DNA of 18,174 nt, from the NCBI GenBank assembly GCA_023266455.1, contig JAHFQD010000005.1, positions 1-18,174 on the forward strand. Reading direction: 5' to 3'. Both the position numbers and the translations under genes were made by a program. This document shows positions 15,354 to 18,174 of this stretch, piece after piece; the first letter of the stretch is position 1; every line of letters begins with the position of its first letter. This DNA comes from Candidatus Muproteobacteria bacterium. GTDB lineage: Bacteria; Pseudomonadota; Gammaproteobacteria; Acidiferrobacterales; Sulfurifustaceae. The notes under the pieces are model-generated. The model searched no databases. It worked only from the letters and a program-made list of their open reading frames with translations, and was not told where the DNA came from.

Positions 15354-15803
15354 CTACAAACAAGCGAACGGATAATCTTCCATCGCGCCGCGAAGGTAGA
15401 CCAATACGCCGGTACGCGTGCTCGACATAGGATGCTGCTCGCCGGGACGGCCAAGTTCGAAATCACCGGGTTGTAGCACGCGGTCGCCGAGAATAAATTC
15501 ACCTTCGAGCACCAAACATTCTTCGAACGCGTGATGCACGTGCGGCGGCATGGAAGCGCCAGCATCGGCGCGCAACAAGAACGACACCATGCCGGCAGTT
15601 TTATCTTGGAACAGCGTCTTCACTTTCATGCCGGGTGCGACGAAACGCCAATCGCTTTCTTCCACGTCGGCGTCTAACCGCACACGTTCGAGCACGCGTG
15701 CGCGCAGTGCCGAAGGTGGCGCCACCGGCGCGACGGCACCGAGTAAGGCGTCGTCAACGTCGGGGGCGAGTCTGTCGTCGAACGGCGGGCGGCGCGATTT
15801 CAT
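15354..15803 (-). CDS. Cupin-domain putative anti-sigma factor (ChrR-like)
   Basis: A 149-residue protein with a C-terminal cupin (about 55-145). Metal-ligand candidates follow the ChrR cupin pattern: His88-x-His90, Glu94 and His124, in MPPHVHHAFEECLVLEGEF and RPGEQHPMSS. The N-terminal 50 residues contain APPSALRARVLERVRLD, as in the linker of ChrR-type anti-sigma factors, but the zinc motif HxxxCxxC that defines their sigma-binding domain is absent. Its start overlaps the ECF sigma gene by four bases, the standard sigma/anti-sigma arrangement with translational coupling. It is expected to restrain the sigma factor and release it on stress, such as singlet oxygen or organic peroxide in the ChrR model. 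The missing zinc motif makes the mechanism uncertain. A stand-alone cupin sensor is an alternative. Confidence 0.78.
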   Translation of the reverse strand: MKSRRPPFDDRLAPDVDDALLGAVAPVAPPSALRARVLERVRLDADVEESDWRFVAPGMKVKTLFQDKTAGMVSFLLRADAGASMPPHVHHAFEECLVLEGEFILGDRVLQPGDFELGRPGEQHPMSSTRTGVLVYLRGAMEDYPFACL

Positions 15804-16471
15804 CCGAACTCCTCCAAGCCGATCGATTTATCGACCAAACATGGACGCAGCGCCTGCAAGGCATTGCGCAATATCGTCTTCACCGTGCCAAGCGGCATGC
15901 CGGTGTGCGTCGCGATCTCTTGATGGCTGAGTCCGCGAAAAAACGCCAAGCCCAATAACTGACGCGCGTTGCTCGGCAAGGTGGCGATGGCATCGTGCAA
16001 CGCCGAGGCATTATCGAGCGCGATCAGAATATCCATCGCACTTTCCGTCGTTACGGCTTCCGGCTGTAACACGGTGGGATCGGGATGCGGCTGCGCCTCG
16101 TCGCGGCGGCGCAGATAATCGAGCGCGCGTGAACGGGCGATGGTCAGCATCCACGCCAAGGGCACGCCGCGGCTGGCGTCGTAGCGGGCCGCCTGTTGCC
16201 AGATTTGCAAATAGGCGTCGGAGACCACTTCTTCGGCCGCGTCGCGGCGGCCAAGAATGCGTAGCGCCAACCCATAAACGCGCCCGGACGTCAGGTCGTA
16301 CAATCGCGCGAACGCTGTCTGATCCCGGCGCACGATGGCGTCGAGTACCGGACGCAGATCTTCTTCCGCGTCTTGCACGATAGGTCGTTTGGTTTTTTCC
16401 GTTTCCACCCGCGGAGCATAACGCGCCGCCCGAGTGGAAGGAAACGACAGGATCGTCATGGCTTGATTCAT
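15800..16471 (-). CDS. RNA polymerase ECF-type sigma factor
   Basis: A 223-residue sigma-70 family protein with the two ECF regions. Region 2 spans about 45-115 (FARLYDLTSGRVYGLALRIL, EEVVSDAYLQIWQQA, GVPLAWMLTIARSRALDYLR). Region 4 spans about 155-212, with the helix-turn-helix SHQEIATHTGMPLGTVKTIL. The order and the overlapping cupin gene resemble the RpoE-ChrR group (ECF11-like), which responds to photo-oxidative stress. An unusual 40-residue N-terminal extension is present; the in-frame ATG at residue 5 is an alternative start. The ATG is preceded by GAGAGA. A 174-base upstream region separates it from the membrane-protein gene, so it may have its own promoter, but I could not match a known ECF promoter there. 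Confidence 0.92.
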   Translation of the reverse strand: MNQAMTILSFPSTRAARYAPRVETEKTKRPIVQDAEEDLRPVLDAIVRRDQTAFARLYDLTSGRVYGLALRILGRRDAAEEVVSDAYLQIWQQAARYDASRGVPLAWMLTIARSRALDYLRRRDEAQPHPDPTVLQPEAVTTESAMDILIALDNASALHDAIATLPSNARQLLGLAFFRGLSHQEIATHTGMPLGTVKTILRNALQALRPCLVDKSIGLEEFG

Positions 16472-16645
16472 GATTTAAAAATCTCTCACACGACTTTTCC
16501 CTTCCATGACCTCCAGCGCGAACGCGGAAGGATTCGAGAAAAGGACGAGGCGACAACCTCTAATTACTACGCAGACGCGCGTGTGCCGGATGTGGGAGAA
16601 ACGACAAACGATTAGAAACCGCAAAAATGGCTTAAATTGAGATTT
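16472..16645. other. Upstream region of the sigma factor gene
   Basis: This 174-base gap contains no convincing gene. On the minus strand a 10-codon frame (16507-16475, starting ATGGAAGGG) follows GGAGG and ends in frame one codon before the sigma start. The GGAGG is only two bases from that ATG, which is too close for normal use. A short GAGG/CCTC dyad lies near 16548-16561. It probably holds the sigma gene promoter. Confidence 0.4.
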
Positions 16646-17416
16646 TCAAGCGCCGGGGCGTGCGGTGATGAAGCAATCGCGATAACTCGCATAGATCATG
16701 CAAACCGATACGGCGCCGATGAGGCCGGACGAGGCGATCGCCAACAGTACGCCGAGAAATCCAAAGATGGCGAACAACAGACCGAAAAGAACGGCAGCCA
16801 CGATTCCCAACACGGTATAGAACAGACCGAAAACTAAAAATGGCATCGTGTTGCGCACACAAGCGTCGAAACTCGCGCGCACCGCGTCGCCAACCGGCGC
16901 GTCCTCGAACGTCACCAACGGAATCGCGAAAACCACTGCCATCGTCGTCGCCAGTTGCACGGTCAACATCAGCAACAAGGCTAACAAGCCACTGGCGCTC
17001 GTCACGATTAACGACACCGGCGACACGCTGGTCGACGACGCCGACAGTATCGCCCCGCCGACGATCAAGAGCCCGATCATCATGCTGACGAACGAACCGG
17101 CGACGAGAATGCCGCCGAGCGTAAACAATTTGTTCATCGTCTTCGGTTCGTTGAAGCCGCGCAGTAGATAGCCGAATTCGATGGCGCGGCCGGCTTCCAG
17201 CTCGCGGGCGGCGAACATCATGCCGGAGACGAACACAGGCGCCACCACCGATGCCAACAACGAGCCGATTACCGGAATCAAGATGGCGATAATAAACGCC
17301 ACCATGAACGTCGATCCGATCCCCAACCAGGTCTTCGGTTGGCGCATGAAATAACGCCAACCCTGTTTGATCCACTCAAGCCCGCGTGTGGTCTCGACCG
17401 TTCTTATCTGCGCCAC
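16646..17416 (-). CDS. BPSS1780-like multi-pass membrane protein of unknown function
   Basis: A 256-residue protein with about five or six hydrophobic segments. The N-terminal part, GLEWIKQGWRYFMRQPKTWL followed by IPVIGSLLASVVAPVFVSGMM, is characteristic of the BPSS1780 family of small inner-membrane proteins, whose function is not known. The middle contains LVTFEDAPVGDAVRASFDAC, a conserved-looking cytoplasmic loop, between membrane segments. It begins only eight bases after the stop of the patatin-like gene on the same strand, so the two are probably co-transcribed. No enzymatic motif is visible. The family call is by recognition of the N-terminal pattern and is moderately sure; the membrane nature is certain. 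Confidence 0.75.
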   Translation of the reverse strand: MAQIRTVETTRGLEWIKQGWRYFMRQPKTWLGIGSTFMVAFIIAILIPVIGSLLASVVAPVFVSGMMFAARELEAGRAIEFGYLLRGFNEPKTMNKLFTLGGILVAGSFVSMMIGLLIVGGAILSASSTSVSPVSLIVTSASGLLALLLMLTVQLATTMAVVFAIPLVTFEDAPVGDAVRASFDACVRNTMPFLVFGLFYTVLGIVAAVLFGLLFAIFGFLGVLLAIASSGLIGAVSVCMIYASYRDCFITARPGA

Positions 17417-17424
17417 GATTCACC

Positions 17425-18174
17425 TCACAGCTCTTCTCGCGTCCGACGGCGATGCGCCGCCGGCGCAACCATGGTCTGCGCCGACCCCGACGAGGCGTCG
17501 GCTTGGTGCCGAAACGCTTTTTCAATGGCGAGAAAAAGTTTTTCCGGCGTTGGGTTTTTCATTTTTTCGAAGTCCTTCAACACTTTGCCGACCACGTATT
17601 CGCCGAGCTTACGATAGCTTTCGAATTGCGATTCGTCGAACCATTGATCCGCCGTGCTCTGGTGCGGGAACTCCGGGTGACAGGCGCGATACGCCGCCAC
17701 ATCCGTCGGCACGCCTTCGGTAAACGCGGGTTTAATGTAAACCAACAATCCGTCTTCCGCACCTTCGTCGATTTGGCTGTACTCAATTTTACCGACCGCG
17801 CAATACCAACTGCTATAACGGTCGTCCCCTTTCGGGCGAATTAATTTAACGTCGATGTCGATATCGATACCGAAGTCCGCGCGGATTTTTTCGATGGCGT
17901 TACCGAGATCGCCGAACGTCATTTCCTGATCCTCGTCGGCGTCGCACGACAAAATAAAACGACAGCGGCGGCGCACCAGTTCGTACAAACCGAGATTTTC
18001 GAAATGACCGCCGTCGGAGAGATAAACGTAGCTGCTGTTGTCGTTCGTCAGTTGCAACAGTTCGCACGACAAGTAATAGATACCGAAACGCGGCCCGTCT
18101 TTGCGCCAGGTCCATTTGTGCCGCGGATTACCGAGCCACCAACCGAGTCGCACGTTGAACACCGTCATTAGGAA
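17425..18174 (-). CDS. Patatin-like phospholipase family protein, C-terminal part (5' truncated)
   Basis: The minus-strand frame is open to the window edge (two codons before the Met at 18168), so the N-terminal part with the GxSxG nucleophile is outside. About 249 residues are present. The segment YVYLSDGGHFENLGLYELVR carries the DGG motif (Asp52 counted from the Met at 18168), which supplies the catalytic Asp of patatin-type Ser-Asp lipases. The NVRLGWWLGNPR just before it is typical of the large bacterial patatin-like proteins. It probably hydrolyses membrane or storage lipids. The C-terminal tail (AAHRRRTREEL) is basic. It is followed after eight bases by the membrane-protein gene, suggesting a shared transcript and possibly function at the membrane. 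Confidence 0.8.
   Translation of the reverse strand, partial: FLMTVFNVRLGWWLGNPRHKWTWRKDGPRFGIYYLSCELLQLTNDNSSYVYLSDGGHFENLGLYELVRRRCRFILSCDADEDQEMTFGDLGNAIEKIRADFGIDIDIDVKLIRPKGDDRYSSWYCAVGKIEYSQIDEGAEDGLLVYIKPAFTEGVPTDVAAYRACHPEFPHQSTADQWFDESQFESYRKLGEYVVGKVLKDFEKMKNPTPEKLFLAIEKAFRHQADASSGSAQTMVAPAAHRRRTREEL

Noticed and set aside
16632..17375. Long second frame on the same strand as the BPSS1780-like gene
   Set aside because: It is a frame-shifted copy of that gene, very rich in Arg and Gly, without the membrane segments seen in the true frame.
1..18174. CRISPR arrays, tRNA or rRNA genes, insertion sequences, phage attachment sites
   Set aside because: I saw no spaced repeat array, cloverleaf with CCA end, transposase frame, terminal inverted repeats or target duplications.

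Overview
The window looks like chromosomal DNA of a gammaproteobacterium, probably from a little-studied lineage. The evidence is gene order. fur sits divergent to bamE, and the string rpmG-rpmB / radC / coaBC-dut / algC is conserved across many Gammaproteobacteria. The proteins are of the same type: a Cys-free L33, a CoaBC fusion, a 151-residue trimeric dUTPase and an AlgC-type mutase. No rRNA, tRNA, CRISPR array, insertion sequence or prophage gene is visible. Everything reads as dense, mostly housekeeping DNA with a few lineage-specific insertions.

Layout. (i) 1-2564: the end of an outer-membrane barrel gene, then a metal-binding periplasmic protein and an ABC permease of the Zn/Mn class; no ATPase gene is visible. 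(ii) 2566-4021: Fur (minus strand), BamE (plus) and an HNH nuclease (minus). (iii) 4191-4958: a TSUP-family exporter ending at a strong bidirectional terminator, facing rpmB-rpmG (minus). (iv) 5695-11613: a CRP-like/GGDEF protein, radC (minus), coaBC-dut, a membrane diguanylate cyclase and the phosphomannomutase gene algC. (v) 11610-15291: two solute-binding proteins without visible transport partners (branched-chain amino-acid type and TRAP type) on either side of an ATP-grasp-like enzyme. (vi) 15354-18174, all minus strand: a patatin-like phospholipase (truncated by the window edge), a multi-pass membrane protein, an ECF sigma factor and its overlapping cupin-type putative anti-sigma factor.

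How the parts may work together. Two cyclic-di-GMP genes interrupt the conserved rpm-radC-coaBC-dut-algC string. The second (9223-10143) has every catalytic and inhibitory-site residue. The first (5695-6675) has lost the catalytic signature but keeps the RxxD inhibitory site at the right spacing, as expected of a c-di-GMP receptor. The active cyclase has a hairpin-rich leader and lies directly before algC, which supplies mannose-1-P/glucose-1-P for exopolysaccharide. A local c-di-GMP module beside a polysaccharide-precursor gene is therefore plausible, but it is inference.

The most unusual protein is the ATP-grasp candidate at 12879-14165. Its motifs run in circularly permuted order and its substrate is unknown. 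Several convergent gene pairs share stop codons through 4-base CTAA or CTAG overlaps, leaving no room for terminators between them.
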